A stretch of DNA of 64,000 nucleotides from Limobrevibacterium gyesilva (GCF_025989185.1 NZ_JAPDNT010000001.1:620001-684000); one strand, 5' to 3'; positions 53,357 to 64,000 are shown, counted from the first letter of the stretch. Made by a program: numbers and translations. Notes: a model not told the origin generated them from the sequence alone.

Positions 53357-54286
53357 CTAGGCGGCTGGGTTGAACGGCTTGCCCAGCGCCGCGGGGGCGT
53401 TGAGCTTCAGGCGGACCCTATCGCGCGAGATCAGCACCAGCACAATGATCGTCGACAGATAAGGCAGCGTCGCCAGCAACTGCGGCGAGACCGAAAGGCC
53501 CAGCGCCTCGGCCTGGAAGCCGGCGATGGTGACGAAGCCGAACAGCCAGGCGCCGACCACCAGCCAGCCGGGCTTCCAGGTGGAGAACACCACCAAAGCA
53601 AGCGCGATCCAGCCGCGGCCGGCCACCATGTTCTCGGTCCACATCGGCGTATAGGCAAGCGAGAGATAGGCTCCGGCCAGCCCGCTCATCGCGCCCCCGA
53701 ACAGCGTGGCCAGCACGCGGATGCGGATGACGTGGTAGCCGAAGGCGTGCGCCACGTCGTGCGATTCGCCGACGGCGCGCAGGATCAGGCCGGCGCGGCT
53801 GCGGTACAGGAAGCGGTGCACCAGCACCGGCGCCACCAGCGACAGCCAGACCAGCGGGTCGATCAGCAGCACCTGCTGCAGCAGCGGCCCGGCGGTGCTG
53901 AGCTCCGGGAACAGGGTGGTGGCGAGGCCCTGGATCGGCTGGCTCTGGTAGCTGTTGCCCACCAGGGCCGAGAAGCCGACACCGAAGATGGTCAGCGCCA
54001 GGCCGGTGGCCACCTGGTTGGCGCGCAGCCCGAGCGTGAGGAAGGCGAAGGCGGCGGCCATGGCGGCTCCGGCGAGCATGGCGGCCAGCAGCCCCCAGGC
54101 GAGATTGCCGGTGGCCACCGCGGCGATGAAGCCGGTGACGGCGCCGACCAGCATCATCCCCTCCAGCCCGAGATTCAGCACCCCCGCGCGCTCGGCGACC
54201 AGTTCGCCCAGGCCCGCCAGCACCAGCGGCGTCGCCGCGCGCAGTGTGGCGACCAGCACGGCGAGCAGCATGGCCGCGTCATGCAT
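53357..54286 (-). CDS. BMP/nucleoside ABC transporter permease 1
   Basis: A 309-residue permease with many hydrophobic helices. AGVLNLGLEGMMLVGAVTG near the N terminus is the YufQ-type signature. LRAVGESHDVAHAFGYHV is the cytoplasmic coupling loop. It overlaps the start of the second permease gene by eight bases. It sits in the inner membrane as one half of the channel. Confidence 0.9.
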   Translation of the reverse strand: MHDAAMLLAVLVATLRAATPLVLAGLGELVAERAGVLNLGLEGMMLVGAVTGFIAAVATGNLAWGLLAAMLAGAAMAAAFAFLTLGLRANQVATGLALTIFGVGFSALVGNSYQSQPIQGLATTLFPELSTAGPLLQQVLLIDPLVWLSLVAPVLVHRFLYRSRAGLILRAVGESHDVAHAFGYHVIRIRVLATLFGGAMSGLAGAYLSLAYTPMWTENMVAGRGWIALALVVFSTWKPGWLVVGAWLFGFVTIAGFQAEALGLSVSPQLLATLPYLSTIIVLVLISRDRVRLKLNAPAALGKPFNPAA

Positions 54287-55355
54287 GGCGCGGCGTCCGA
54301 GGGACGATGCGGACGCGGTAGCCGATGAACACGTCCGCGCCGAGCAGGAAGAACAGCAGCATGCCCTGGATCACGCCGGTGACGGCCAAAGGAAGCTGCT
54401 GCGAGATCTGCAGCCCCTCGCCGCCGAGATACAGCAGCGCCATCAGCAGCGCGGCGAACAGGATGCCCACCGGATGCAGCCGGCCCAGGAAGGCCACGAT
54501 GATCGCGGCGAAGCCGTAACCCGGCGAGATCACCGGCAGCAGCTGCCCGATCGGGCCGGCCACCTCGCAGATGCCGGCAAGCCCGGCCAGCCCGCCGCTG
54601 AGCAGCAGGCAGAACCAGACCGTCCCGGCCTCGGAGAAGCCGGCATAGCGGGCGGCCCCGGGCGCGAGCCCGACCACGCGGATGCGGAAGCCGACCATCA
54701 TGCGCCCAAGCAGCAGGCTGCCCAGCGGCACCGACAGCAGGGCGAACACCGCGCCCAGATTCACCCGCGTCCCTTCGATCAGCACCGGCAGCAGCGCGCC
54801 AGGCTCGAACAGCGGCGTCTGCGGGAAGTTGAACCCCTCCGGGTCCTGCCAGGGCCCGTGTACCAGCCAGCCGAGGACCTGCACGGCGGTGTAGGACAGC
54901 ATCAGCGTGACCAGGATCTCGTGCGCGTTGAACCGCGTTCGGAGAAACGCAGCGACGGCGGCCCAGGCCATGCCGCCGGCGACGCCCGCCAGCAGCATCA
55001 GCGGCAGCAGCCACCAGCCGCCGTCGGGGCCGAAATACAGCGCGACGCCGCCGCCGCAGATGGCGCCGATGATGAACTGCCCCTCGGCGCCGATGTTCCA
55101 GACATTGGCGCGCACGCCGATGGCGATGCCGATGGCGCACAACAGCAGCGGCGTCGCCTTCAGCGCCAACTCGGCAAGGCCGTTGACACTGTCGAGCGGG
55201 GACAGGAACAGCGCGTGCAGCGCGGCCAGCGGGTCGCGGCCCATCAGCGCGAACAGGATGCCGGCGCCGAGTGTCGCCAGCGCCACCGCCAGCAGCGGGG
55301 CCAGCGCCGACATCAGCGGCCAGGGGCTGGTGCGGGGTTCGAGGCTAAGCCGCAT
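54279..55355 (-). CDS. BMP/nucleoside ABC transporter permease 2
   Basis: A 358-residue permease. VWNIGAEGQFIIGAICGGG is the YufP-type signature and FRIRVVGLAPGAARYAGFSEAG is the coupling loop. The longer N-terminal part is typical for this half. It overlaps the ATPase stop by 11 bases. Together with permease 1 it forms a heterodimeric channel for nucleosides or similar solutes. Confidence 0.9.
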   Translation of the reverse strand: MRLSLEPRTSPWPLMSALAPLLAVALATLGAGILFALMGRDPLAALHALFLSPLDSVNGLAELALKATPLLLCAIGIAIGVRANVWNIGAEGQFIIGAICGGGVALYFGPDGGWWLLPLMLLAGVAGGMAWAAVAAFLRTRFNAHEILVTLMLSYTAVQVLGWLVHGPWQDPEGFNFPQTPLFEPGALLPVLIEGTRVNLGAVFALLSVPLGSLLLGRMMVGFRIRVVGLAPGAARYAGFSEAGTVWFCLLLSGGLAGLAGICEVAGPIGQLLPVISPGYGFAAIIVAFLGRLHPVGILFAALLMALLYLGGEGLQISQQLPLAVTGVIQGMLLFFLLGADVFIGYRVRIVPRTPRHA

Positions 55356-56874
55356 GCGCCGCCTCCGGCATCATGCCGCCCATCAGCAGGCCGACCGCAT
55401 CGACGGTCGTCTCCGCCACCGGGCGCGGCGGCGACAGCCGGCCGGCATGCAGCACGGCGATGCGGTCGCAGATCTGGAACAGCTCGGCCAGGTCCTCGGA
55501 CACCAGCAGCACGCCGACGCCGGTGGCGGCGAGGTCGATCAGCGCCTGATGGATGGCCATCGCGGCGCCGACATCGACCCCCCAGGTGGGATGGGCGGCC
55601 AGCAGCAGCCGGGGAGCATGGCCGATCTCGCGGCCGATGATGAATTTCTGCATGTTGCCGCCCGACAGGCTGCCGGCCGGCGCGTCCGGCCCGGGGGCGA
55701 CGACCTTGAACGCCGCGATGACATCGGCGGCGAAGCGGCGCAGCCGGTCGAAGCAGATGAAGCCGTGCGGCGCGAGGTCGGGATCGGTGGCGGTCAGCAG
55801 CGCGTTCTCGGCCAGCGACAACTCGGCGACGGCGCCGCGGCCCAGCCGTTCCTCCGGCACGAAAGCCAGGCCCAGGCGGCGGCGTGCCGCCACACCCAGG
55901 CGGCCGACGGGACGCCCGGCGATGGTGACGGCGTCGGCGCGGGCGGCCAGCGTCTCGCCGGACAGGGCCGCCAGCAGCTCCTTCTGGCCGTTGCCGGCGA
56001 CGCCGGCGATGCCGAGGATCTCGCCGTCACGCAGCGCGAACGCGATATCGCGCAGCCCGGTGCCGAACGGGTCATCGGACGGCAGGCTCAGGCCGCGCAC
56101 GACCATGCAAGGCGGGCCGGCCGGCGCCCGGCCGGGATCGCGCCGCGTCTGCGGCAGGCTGCCGCCGATCATCATCTCGGCCATCGCGGCGGGGGTGGCC
56201 GTGCGCGGATCGCACTCGGCCACCACCCGTCCGGCGCGCAGCACCGTGGCGCGGTGGCACAGTGCCTGGATCTCCTCCAGCTTGTGGCTGATATACAGGA
56301 TGCTGCAGCCCTCGCCGGCCAGGCGGCGCAGCATGGCGAACAGCCCCTCGGTCTCCTGCGGGGTCAGCACCGAGGTCGGCTCGTCCATGATCAGCAGCGA
56401 CGGGTCCTGCAGCAGGCAGCGCAGGATCTCCACGCGCTGCCGCTCGCCCACTGACAAATGGTGCACATGGCGGCCCGGATCGACGGCGAGGCCGTAGCGG
56501 GCGGCCACGTCGCGCAGGCGCGCGGCCAGCGCCGCCATGTCCTGGCGCGTGCCGAGTCCCAGCGCGATGTTCTCCGCCACGGTCAGCGTCTCGAACAGGG
56601 AGAAGTGCTGGAACACCATGCCGATGCCCAGGGCGCGCGCCGCATTGGGATCGGAGATGGCGACCGCCCTTCCCTGCCAGAGGATCTCGCCCGCGTCCGG
56701 CGCCGCGACGCCGTAGATGATCTTCACCAGGGTGGACTTGCCGGCGCCGTTCTCGCCCAGCAGGGCATGGATCTCGCCGGGCAGCACCGCAAGGTCGATG
56801 CCGTCATTGGCGATGGTGGCGCCATAGTGCTTGGTGATGCCGCGCAATCGCAGCCGCGGAGGCACTGGGTTCAT
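55345..56874 (-). CDS. BMP/nucleoside ABC transporter ATPase (two NBDs)
   Basis: A 509-residue tandem ATPase of the sugar/nucleoside class. The N-terminal domain has GENGAGKSTLVKIIYG (Walker A), LSVGERQRVEILRCLL (signature) and LLIMDEPTSVLTPQE (Walker B). The C-terminal domain is degenerate: GVAGNGQKELLAALSG at the Walker A position and LSGGNMQKFIIGREI at the signature. That asymmetry is usual for YufO/RbsA types. The ATG at 56874 begins with MNPVPPRLRLRG; the open frame to 57006 is not used. It is the first gene of the operon on the minus strand, upstream of the permeases. Confidence 0.9.
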   Translation of the reverse strand: MNPVPPRLRLRGITKHYGATIANDGIDLAVLPGEIHALLGENGAGKSTLVKIIYGVAAPDAGEILWQGRAVAISDPNAARALGIGMVFQHFSLFETLTVAENIALGLGTRQDMAALAARLRDVAARYGLAVDPGRHVHHLSVGERQRVEILRCLLQDPSLLIMDEPTSVLTPQETEGLFAMLRRLAGEGCSILYISHKLEEIQALCHRATVLRAGRVVAECDPRTATPAAMAEMMIGGSLPQTRRDPGRAPAGPPCMVVRGLSLPSDDPFGTGLRDIAFALRDGEILGIAGVAGNGQKELLAALSGETLAARADAVTIAGRPVGRLGVAARRRLGLAFVPEERLGRGAVAELSLAENALLTATDPDLAPHGFICFDRLRRFAADVIAAFKVVAPGPDAPAGSLSGGNMQKFIIGREIGHAPRLLLAAHPTWGVDVGAAMAIHQALIDLAATGVGVLLVSEDLAELFQICDRIAVLHAGRLSPPRPVAETTVDAVGLLMGGMMPEAAHAA

Positions 56875-57057
56875 GGCGCGGCGGCCGCCTATCGGCACAA
56901 CGGCAGGGTCGGCCGGAACGGCCTGAGGGCAGGGCCATCTGTCATGGCGGGAAGCACTACCAGCAGGACCATGCCGGAGGGAATAGCCGGGGCCGGTCGT
57001 TTGCATGCAATGGCCGCCACGCTACTTTGTCGCCGACGAGAACGAAGGGAGGCCGCA

Positions 57058-57687
57058 ATGTCCTTGTCCATCATCGGCGCGGGCTTCGGCCGGACCGGCA
57101 CGCTGTCGCTGAAGCAGGCGCTGGAGCGGCTCGGCTTCGGCCCGTGCCACCACATGGAAGAGGTGCTGAAGACGCCGTCGCAGCTTCCGCTGTGGCAGGC
57201 CGCGGTCGCGGGGCAGGCGGTGGACTGGGACGAGGTGTTCGCCGGCTACGGCGCGATGGTGGACTGGCCGGGCAGCCATTACTGGCGGCAACTGGCCGCC
57301 GCCTACCCCCAGGCCCGCGTGATCCTGTCGGTGCGGCCGGAGGAAAGCTGGTGGGCGAGCTACGCGAAGACGATCATGGCCCTGCTGGAGATGCGCCAGG
57401 ACGTTCCCAATCCCTATGTGCGCGGCGTGCTGGAGATGGCCCACGCCATCATTGCCGAGCAGACATTCAACGCGCCGCCGGGCGACCGCGAGGCAGCGCT
57501 GTCCGCCTACCGGCAGCGGACCGAGGACGTGAAGGCCGCGATCCCCGCCGACCGGCTGCTGGTGTTCGATGTCGCCGAAGGCTGGGCGCCGCTATGCGCG
57601 TTCCTGGGCGCGGCCGTGCCGGATGCGCCGTTCCCGCGCACCAACTCGGCCGACGAGTTCTGGGAGCTTGTCCGCGGCGCGGCGTGA
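57058..57687 (+). CDS. Sulfotransferase-family protein
   Basis: A 209-residue P-loop protein. IIGAGFGRTGTLSLKQALERLG at the N terminus is the 5'-phosphosulfate loop of a sulfotransferase group common in bacteria and eukaryotes. RVILSVRPEESWWASYAKTI holds the 3'-phosphate region. The ATG follows AAGGGAGG. The family transfers sulfate from PAPS, but this subfamily has no known acceptor. It is single and convergent with the opp operon. It is divergent from the BMP ATPase, 183 bases away. Confidence 0.83.
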   Translation: MSLSIIGAGFGRTGTLSLKQALERLGFGPCHHMEEVLKTPSQLPLWQAAVAGQAVDWDEVFAGYGAMVDWPGSHYWRQLAAAYPQARVILSVRPEESWWASYAKTIMALLEMRQDVPNPYVRGVLEMAHAIIAEQTFNAPPGDREAALSAYRQRTEDVKAAIPADRLLVFDVAEGWAPLCAFLGAAVPDAPFPRTNSADEFWELVRGAA

Positions 57688-57730
57688 CGCGGTGGTGGAA
57701 CCCGCTATTTGTCTTCCGCTCACCTGCGAT

Positions 57731-58759
57731 TCAACTTGATGGCACGCGCTCGCGCGCCTGTCCGCCAGCCCCCTGCAGCGCGAGATCATCGCGAATGCAC
57801 GCCTTGAAGTGGCCAGGCCGAATTTCGCGGAAGGCCGGTTGCTGTTCCGCGCAGGCCGGCAGCGCATAGCGGCACCGGGTACGAAACACGCAGCCCGAAG
57901 GTGGGGCGACCGGACTGGGGATGTCGCCTTGCAGGATGATGCGTTGCCGGCGGACGGTCGGGTCCGGATCCGGGGCAGCCGAGAACAGCGCCTCCGTGTA
58001 CGGGTGCTGCGGGTTGGCGAACAGCGCATCCGTGTCGGCAAATTCCATCAGCCGCCCCAGATACATCACCGCAATCCGGTCGGAGATGTGGCCGACCACC
58101 GCGAGATCGTGGGCAATGAACAGGATGGTGAGGCCAAGCTGCTCCTTGAGGTCCAGCAACAGATTGACGATCTGCGCCTGGATCGAGACGTCGAGCGCCG
58201 AGACGGGCTCGTCGGCCACAAGGAAGGCGGGCCGCAGGATCAGCGCGCGGGCGATGCCGATACGCTGGCGCTGGCCGCCGGAGAACTCATGCGGGTAGCG
58301 GCTGGCATGGGCGGATGACAGCCCGACCATCTGCAGCGCCGCTTCCACCTGCCGGTGCCGTTCGGCCGGCGGCATGGTCCGGTCGTGGATGGCGAGCGGA
58401 GTCAGCAGGATGCGCTCCACGGTCATGCGCGGATTGAGCGATGCGAACGGGTCCTGGAAGATGAGCTGCATCGCCTGGCGGATCGGGCGCATCCGCCGGC
58501 GCGTGAGATGGGTGATGTCCTGGCCACGGAAGACGATGGACCCGCCGGTAGGGGCGTTCAGCCGCAAGACGGTTCGCCCGATCGTGGTCTTGCCGGACCC
58601 GGATTCGCCCACCAGGCCCAGCACCTCGCCCTTGCGGACGGCGAAGGACACGCCGTCGACGGCCTTCACGTATTGATGGATGCCGCCGAACAGACCGGCC
58701 CGGACCGGGTACCAGCAGCGCAGGTCGTGGACCGTCAGGATCTCTTCGACAGGAGGCAT
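57731..58759 (-). CDS. Oligopeptide ABC transporter ATPase (OppF/DppF-like)
   Basis: A 342-residue nucleotide-binding subunit. [17 protein letters not shown] is Walker [18 protein letters not shown] the signature and [16 protein letters not shown] Walker B. The C-terminal cysteine cluster region [20 protein letters not shown] is typical of OppD/F. It follows OppD with three bases between. It is the last gene of a five-gene minus-strand operon: binding protein, OppB, OppC, OppD, OppF. Confidence 0.9.
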   Translation of the reverse strand: MPPVEEILTVHDLRCWYPVRAGLFGGIHQYVKAVDGVSFAVRKGEVLGLVGESGSGKTTIGRTVLRLNAPTGGSIVFRGQDITHLTRRRMRPIRQAMQLIFQDPFASLNPRMTVERILLTPLAIHDRTMPPAERHRQVEAALQMVGLSSAHASRYPHEFSGGQRQRIGIARALILRPAFLVADEPVSALDVSIQAQIVNLLLDLKEQLGLTILFIAHDLAVVGHISDRIAVMYLGRLMEFADTDALFANPQHPYTEALFSAAPDPDPTVRRQRIILQGDIPSPVAPPSGCVFRTRCRYALPACAEQQPAFREIRPGHFKACIRDDLALQGAGGQARERVPSS

Positions 58760-58762
58760 CGC

Positions 58763-59761
58763 TCAAGCCCCTGCGGGCGCGATGTCGCGCCAGCGCCGGC
58801 AGCGAACCAAGTGGCCCGGTGCCGTGTCTTCGAGCTCCGGCAACGTCGTGTCGCAAACGCCGGCGACGGCATGCGGGCAGCGCGGCCGGAACGAGCAGCC
58901 GGCGGGCAGCTCCGCAGGATCGGGGACGTTGCCGGGTATGGCGTCGAGCCGGCGCCTTTGGTGCTGCCCGGCAGGCAGGCGGGGCACGGAGCGCAGCAGG
59001 CCCTGGGTGTACGGCATGAGCGGGCTGGTCAGCAGCGGGACGGTGCCGGCCTGCTCCACGATGCGCCCCGCATACATCACCATCACGCGGTCGGCGATAT
59101 CGGCGACCACGCCGAGATTATGGGTGATGAAGATCACGGACATGCCGGTCTGCTGCTGCAGGCGCTTCAGCAGCTCGACGATCTGGGCCTGCACCGTGAC
59201 ATCCAGCGCCGTCGTGGGCTCGTCCGCGATCAGCAGGTCGGGTTCGCAGGACAGCGCCATGGCGATCATGACGCGCTGGCGCATGCCGCCGGACATATGG
59301 TGCGGATAGCTGGCGAGCCGCTGGCGCGCATCGGGGATGCCGACGGTGTGGAGCAGCTCCGCTGCCCGGTCCAGTGCAGCCTGCCGGCCAATCTGGCGGT
59401 GGCAGCGGATGGCCTCGGCGATCTGTTCGCCCACGGTCTTGACTGGATTGAGGGAGGTCATCGGCTCCTGGAAGATCATGGAGATGCGATTGCCGCGTAT
59501 GGCACGCATGTCTTCTTCCGGCAGGGCGAGCAGATCCGCCGCGCCGAACCGGATGCGACCCTCGACCCGGCAGCCGCCGCCGCGGGGCGTCAGGCGCATG
59601 ATCGACAGGCCGGTGACGCTTTTGCCGGAACCGGACTCGCCCACCAGCGCCAAGGTCTCGCGCGGGCGCACGACGAACGAGACGCCGTTGACGGCAGGAA
59701 TGATGCCGGTGTCCGTCCGGAAGCGAACGCGGAGGTCCTCGACCTGCAGCAGCGGCGTCAT
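58763..59761 (-). CDS. Oligopeptide ABC transporter ATPase (OppD/DppD-like)
   Basis: A 332-residue nucleotide-binding subunit. [17 protein letters not shown] is Walker [18 protein letters not shown] the signature and [16 protein letters not shown] Walker B. The C-terminal [17 protein letters not shown] forms the Opp-type iron-sulfur-like cysteine motif. Its start overlaps the OppC stop by four bases (ATGA). Confidence 0.9.
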   Translation of the reverse strand: MTPLLQVEDLRVRFRTDTGIIPAVNGVSFVVRPRETLALVGESGSGKSVTGLSIMRLTPRGGGCRVEGRIRFGAADLLALPEEDMRAIRGNRISMIFQEPMTSLNPVKTVGEQIAEAIRCHRQIGRQAALDRAAELLHTVGIPDARQRLASYPHHMSGGMRQRVMIAMALSCEPDLLIADEPTTALDVTVQAQIVELLKRLQQQTGMSVIFITHNLGVVADIADRVMVMYAGRIVEQAGTVPLLTSPLMPYTQGLLRSVPRLPAGQHQRRRLDAIPGNVPDPAELPAGCSFRPRCPHAVAGVCDTTLPELEDTAPGHLVRCRRWRDIAPAGA

Positions 59762-60663
59762 GCGATATCCAGGCGCGTGTCGAGCGCATCGCGCAGACCG
59801 TCACCCACGAAGTTGAAGCTGGTCACCGCCAGGGTGATGGCGATGCCCGGGATGATCGCGAGCCATGGCGCGGTGCCCAGGTATTCCTGCGCATTCTCCA
59901 GCATGTTGCCCCAGCTCGGCGTGGGTGGCTGGATGCCGTAGCCGAGGAAGCTGACATAGGATTCCAGCAGGATTGCCCGCGCGACGTTGAGCGTGGCCGC
60001 GACAACGATCGGCGCCATCGCGTTGGGGATCAGCTCGCGCAGCATGATGTGGAGATCGGACGCGCCGAGCACTTCCGCGGCGATGGCGAAATCACGGTCC
60101 CGCAATGCCCGGATCTGACCTTCCACGACGCGCGCCACCTCCATCCAGGCGGTGGCGGCAACGATCAGGGTGATCGACACCACGCTCGGGGTGACGAACG
60201 CCGCGAGCGCGAGCAGCAGGAAGATCGTCGGGAAGCACAGCACGGCGTCGACGAAGCGCATCAGCGCCACGCCGACCAGACCGCCATAATATCCGGCGAC
60301 CGCGCCGACCAGCGTGCCGACCAGCGTGCTGAGCGCCATCGCCGCGAAGCCGACAGTCAGCGAAACGCGCCCGGCCATCAGCAGGCGGGCAAGCTGGTCG
60401 CGGCCCAGCGGGTCCGAGCCGAGGATGTGCGGCCCCGCGAATGGCGGCTGGAAGCGGTTGCGGACATCGATATGCAGGTCGTCGAACGCGATCAGGTGCG
60501 GCCCGACCGCCGTGAAGAACACCAGCAGCACGATCACGACGAGCCCGAGAATGGCAAGGCGGTGCCGCATGAAGCGGCGCAGCGCCCGGCTGCGCGCACG
60601 TCTCGACGGCGCCTCATCCGCCGCCCTGGCAATCTCCCTCGGGCTGTCAGCGACATCGCTCAT
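59758..60663 (-). CDS. Oligopeptide ABC transporter permease (OppC/DppC-like)
   Basis: A 301-residue permease. It has a long charged N terminus, a first helix near LAILGLVVIVLLVFF, then GSDPLGRDQLARLLMAGRVSLTVG. The coupling region AAEVLGASDLHIMLRELIPNA is intact and the end [14 protein letters not shown] is typical. It lies four bases after OppB. Confidence 0.9.
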   Translation of the reverse strand: MSDVADSPREIARAADEAPSRRARSRALRRFMRHRLAILGLVVIVLLVFFTAVGPHLIAFDDLHIDVRNRFQPPFAGPHILGSDPLGRDQLARLLMAGRVSLTVGFAAMALSTLVGTLVGAVAGYYGGLVGVALMRFVDAVLCFPTIFLLLALAAFVTPSVVSITLIVAATAWMEVARVVEGQIRALRDRDFAIAAEVLGASDLHIMLRELIPNAMAPIVVAATLNVARAILLESYVSFLGYGIQPPTPSWGNMLENAQEYLGTAPWLAIIPGIAITLAVTSFNFVGDGLRDALDTRLDIA

Positions 60664-60667
60664 GGCG

Positions 60668-61618
<951 letters not shown>

Positions 61619-61663
61619 TGCTCCATCCCTGGCGGCGTGATCAGATCCCGGCCGCGCCCGGCG

Positions 61664-63373
61664 TCACGTCGCCCAGTACCACTCGTTGACATTCCAGCAA
61701 TTGGTCTGGGTGTTGATGTTGGGGCGGTAGCCCTTCAGCTTTGCCTTCGTCCCCTCTACCGTCGTGTACTGGAAGATCGGCAGGATCGGCAGGTCATTGC
61801 GGATGATCGTCTGCACCTGCTGATAGATCGCCTTGCGCTTTGCCTGGTCGGGGGTCGACGCGCCTTCCTGCAGCAACTTGTCCACTTCCGGGTTGGCGTA
61901 CTGCATGGTGTTGTTGCCCGCACCACCCTTGGCCGGCACGTTATTGCTGTCGAAGTAATAGGCAACGTCGGGATCCGGCCCGACCAGGAAATCCTCGCCG
62001 ACCATCACGGAGTCGTATTTCGACATGGAGAAATAGTCGCCCCAGATCACGGCGGCCGGCATGTTCTTGATGGTCATCGCTGCGCCGATGTCCCGCCAGT
62101 TCTGCTGCAGAAGCTGTTGCGCCTGCTCGCGCACGTGGTTGCCGGCCGTGGTCGAGTTCGTGAACTCAAGGCGCAGGCCGTTCTTTTCGCGCACGCCGCC
62201 GGCGCCGGGCTTCCAGCCCGCGGCGTCGAGGATCTGCTTCGACTTGTCGGGGTTGTAGTCCTGCACGGGAAGATTGGGGTTATAGGCCCAGGACTGCTTG
62301 GGCAGGTAACTGTCCGTCGGCTTCGGCAGGCCGTAATAGATCTCGTCGATGATGCTCTTCTTGTCCATGGCGTAGTACAACGCCTCGCGGACCGCCCGGT
62401 CCTGGAACACCGGGCGGCCGAGATTCATCGTGATGCTCTCGACGAAGGCTTGCGCGATCGGCGAGACAACGCGGTCCGCCAGCCCCTTCGCCTCGTTGTA
62501 GTGGTCCGGCGTGATGCCCTGGATGCCGATATAGTCGATGTCGCCGGTGCGGAACTGGGTGAACAGCACCGTCAGGTCGGGGATGTATTTATAGGTCGCA
62601 CGCTCCAGGTACGGCCCCTTGCCGAAGTAGTTCGGATTGGCCAGCAGCGTGATGTGATCGCCGGACTGGCGCTCGCCCCAGCGGAACGGGCCGGTCCCGA
62701 CCGGTGCGTTGTTGAACGGCGTGGTGTTCGGGTCGGACGCATTGGCCAGCAGGTGCTGCGGAACCATGAACGTCCAGGCCAGGATCGACATGTATGGCGC
62801 GTATGGGCGTTCCATGCGCCAGGTGATCTCGGTGGGGCTGACCACCTTCACGTCGCGGATCAGCTCATGGCCGGTCCGCCGGCCGGCGCGGAAATTCGGA
62901 TTGTTGTTGAGTTCCAGGCTGAACTTCACGTCATCGGCGGTGAAAGGCGCGCCGTCGTGCCACTTCACGTCGCCGCGAAGCTTGATGCGCCACATCAGCC
63001 CGTCGGCGGAGATGCCGCCGTTCTCGAGGCTCGGCACCTCGGACGCGAGCTGCGGGGTGAAGTTGCCGTCGGGATCGACGCCCCAAAGCGGGTTGTAGAG
63101 ACTCCACCACACACCCTGGTCGACCTCGATGGCGATCATCAGCGGATGGAAGACGGTCGGCTCCTGGGACAGGCCGATCACGACCTGTCCCGTCGGCTTC
63201 GACGGCGGCGCGCCGCCGGCAGCCTGCGCCCAGGCCCGCCGGCCCAGCAGTCCGGCGGCGCCAGCGCCGAGGCTGAGCGACATGACGGCGCGTCGGGAAA
63301 GATACGGACTGGCGCCAAATGGATCGGTGGAATTGCGGCCGAAACCCGGCAGGCATAGCCGATCGCGTCCCAT
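61664..63373 (-). CDS. Peptide-type ABC transporter substrate-binding protein (Tat-exported)
   Basis: A 569-residue cluster-C binding protein. The leader has LSRRAVMSLSLGAGAAGLLG, a twin-arginine signal inside a long n-region. The mature part begins GQVVIGLSQEPTVFHPL, and LKLRG-like and WHDGAPFTADDVKFSLEL are the family hallmark. The C terminus ends with paired Trp residues. I chose the ATG at 63373, which has GGGGG upstream. Its partner permeases and ATPases lie directly downstream. The ligand may be a peptide or another large polar molecule. Confidence 0.87.
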   Translation of the reverse strand: MGRDRLCLPGFGRNSTDPFGASPYLSRRAVMSLSLGAGAAGLLGRRAWAQAAGGAPPSKPTGQVVIGLSQEPTVFHPLMIAIEVDQGVWWSLYNPLWGVDPDGNFTPQLASEVPSLENGGISADGLMWRIKLRGDVKWHDGAPFTADDVKFSLELNNNPNFRAGRRTGHELIRDVKVVSPTEITWRMERPYAPYMSILAWTFMVPQHLLANASDPNTTPFNNAPVGTGPFRWGERQSGDHITLLANPNYFGKGPYLERATYKYIPDLTVLFTQFRTGDIDYIGIQGITPDHYNEAKGLADRVVSPIAQAFVESITMNLGRPVFQDRAVREALYYAMDKKSIIDEIYYGLPKPTDSYLPKQSWAYNPNLPVQDYNPDKSKQILDAAGWKPGAGGVREKNGLRLEFTNSTTAGNHVREQAQQLLQQNWRDIGAAMTIKNMPAAVIWGDYFSMSKYDSVMVGEDFLVGPDPDVAYYFDSNNVPAKGGAGNNTMQYANPEVDKLLQEGASTPDQAKRKAIYQQVQTIIRNDLPILPIFQYTTVEGTKAKLKGYRPNINTQTNCWNVNEWYWAT

Positions 63374-63547
63374 CGTGAACCCCCTGCATTTTCGCGGTCC
63401 AGGCACGTCGGGCAGGCGGTCACAATGACGTAGACGCTGCGGCGGAGCCAAGAACTATCTGCCGGACACCTGGGTGGTTCACGGAATTGATTGCGCCGCG
63501 CGGCGTTATCGGGCTTTCCTGACGCCAGGTTCTGACACGAGGCAAGC

Positions 63548-64000
63548 ATGGGCCCGCAGGTCGATCCGGTGCAGTCCGACGCGCAGCTTCCCTCCCGCAC
63601 CGGCGTCGTGGTCGTCGGCGGCGGCATCATCGGCACCAGCACCGCCTATTTCCTGGCCGCCAAAGGCGTTCCGGTGGTGCTGTGCGAGAAAGGGCAGATC
63701 GCCGGCGAGCAGTCCAGCCGCAACTGGGGCTGGGTGCGCAAGCAGGGCCGTGATCCCCGGGAGCTCCCGCTGATCATCGAAAGCCTGCGTCTGTGGCAAG
63801 GCATGAACGCCACCACCGGGGCGGAGACGGGGTTCCGCACCACCGGCATCCTGTATCTGTGCGAGACCGACAAGGACGTGGCCGAGCGAGAAGCCTGGCT
63901 GGAATATGCCCGGCTGCACCAGCTGGACACCCGCATGATCGGACCCGACGAGGTCGACGCGTTGGTGCCAGGCGCCACGCGGCGCTACAAGGCCGGGCTG
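63548..64000 (+). CDS. FAD-dependent oxidoreductase, DAO family (3' truncated)
   Basis: The first 151 codons of a flavoenzyme; the frame is open to the window end. VVVVGGGIIGTSTAYFLAAKG is the FAD-binding fold at residues 20-40, followed by VVLCEKG and SSRNWGWVRKQGRDPRE, which is typical of DadA-like amine and amino-acid oxidoreductases. It is divergent from the opp-type importer with 174 bases between, so it could process the imported compound or a product of it. The substrate is unknown. Confidence 0.83.
   Translation, partial: MGPQVDPVQSDAQLPSRTGVVVVGGGIIGTSTAYFLAAKGVPVVLCEKGQIAGEQSSRNWGWVRKQGRDPRELPLIIESLRLWQGMNATTGAETGFRTTGILYLCETDKDVAEREAWLEYARLHQLDTRMIGPDEVDALVPGATRRYKAGL

Overview
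The window is very GC-rich, densely coded chromosomal DNA of an alphaproteobacterium. It most resembles the Acetobacteraceae/Rhodospirillales. The basis is the alphaproteobacterial gene set (sdhCDAB, a long RibA, a DUF971/UPF0434/LON/CnoX cluster, a DUF2927 protein), many solute-binding-protein transporters, ATGA/TGATG gene overlaps, and dispersed hairpin-rich intergenic repeats containing palindromes such as CCAGGGGC-AAA-GCCCCTGG. The family-level placement is an inference. No plasmid, phage, transposase, integrase or CRISPR locus was seen.

Layout. 1-6.0 kb: the end of a prolyl aminopeptidase, an L-threonate-type dehydrogenase, a DUF2459 lipoprotein, an amidase facing an orphan branched-chain-type binding protein, and a uronate dehydrogenase. 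6.2-9.4 kb: a MarR-HlyD-MFS drug efflux operon. 9.4-16.1 kb: DctA, a fumarylacetoacetase-fold hydrolase and a complete liv-type importer. 16.2-22.3 kb: exonuclease III, a response regulator, RibA, an L,D-transpeptidase-like protein, a four-gene quality-control cluster and tRNA-Gly(GCC). 22.4-27.9 kb: a phosphatase, succinate dehydrogenase (sdhCDAB) and Asd. 28-36.5 kb: one long minus-strand operon coding for a glutathione-type importer (gsiABCD) plus P1, M55 and isoaspartyl peptidases and an acetyltransferase. 36.9-42.1 kb: an orphan low-GC gene, a four-gene operon headed by a ModE-like regulator, and a divergent molybdopterin oxidoreductase. 42.1-48.2 kb: an accessory segment with a 14-residue-repeat secreted protein, a 39-residue membrane peptide, a Crp/Fnr regulator, a subtilisin-like protease, an adenylate-cyclase/TolB-like/TPR protein and a PAP2/vanadium-haloperoxidase-fold protein. 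48.2-52.1 kb: an alcohol dehydrogenase, a ThDP enzyme and an EamA transporter. 52.2-56.9 kb: a BMP-type nucleoside importer. 57-64 kb: a sulfotransferase-like protein, a complete opp-type peptide importer and the start of a FAD-dependent oxidoreductase.

How the genes work together. The window is dominated by nutrient scavenging. There are four complete ABC importers (liv, gsi, BMP, opp) plus DctA, several next to the hydrolases that would process their cargo. The segment most likely to hold something undescribed is 42.1-48.2 kb. A CRP-like operator sits upstream of the repeat protein. A Crp-family regulator that keeps the key DNA-contact residues lies just downstream, and a nucleotide cyclase follows about 1.5 kb further on. 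Together these suggest a local cyclic-nucleotide-controlled cassette. This is a hypothesis from sequence layout only.

Limits. All assignments come from reading motifs and remembered family features; no searches were run. Starts were chosen from ribosome-binding sites and domain boundaries, and several are uncertain. Most long overlapping reading frames on the opposite strand are shadows caused by high GC. The longest stretches without an assigned gene are 36526-36854 and 17833-18129.
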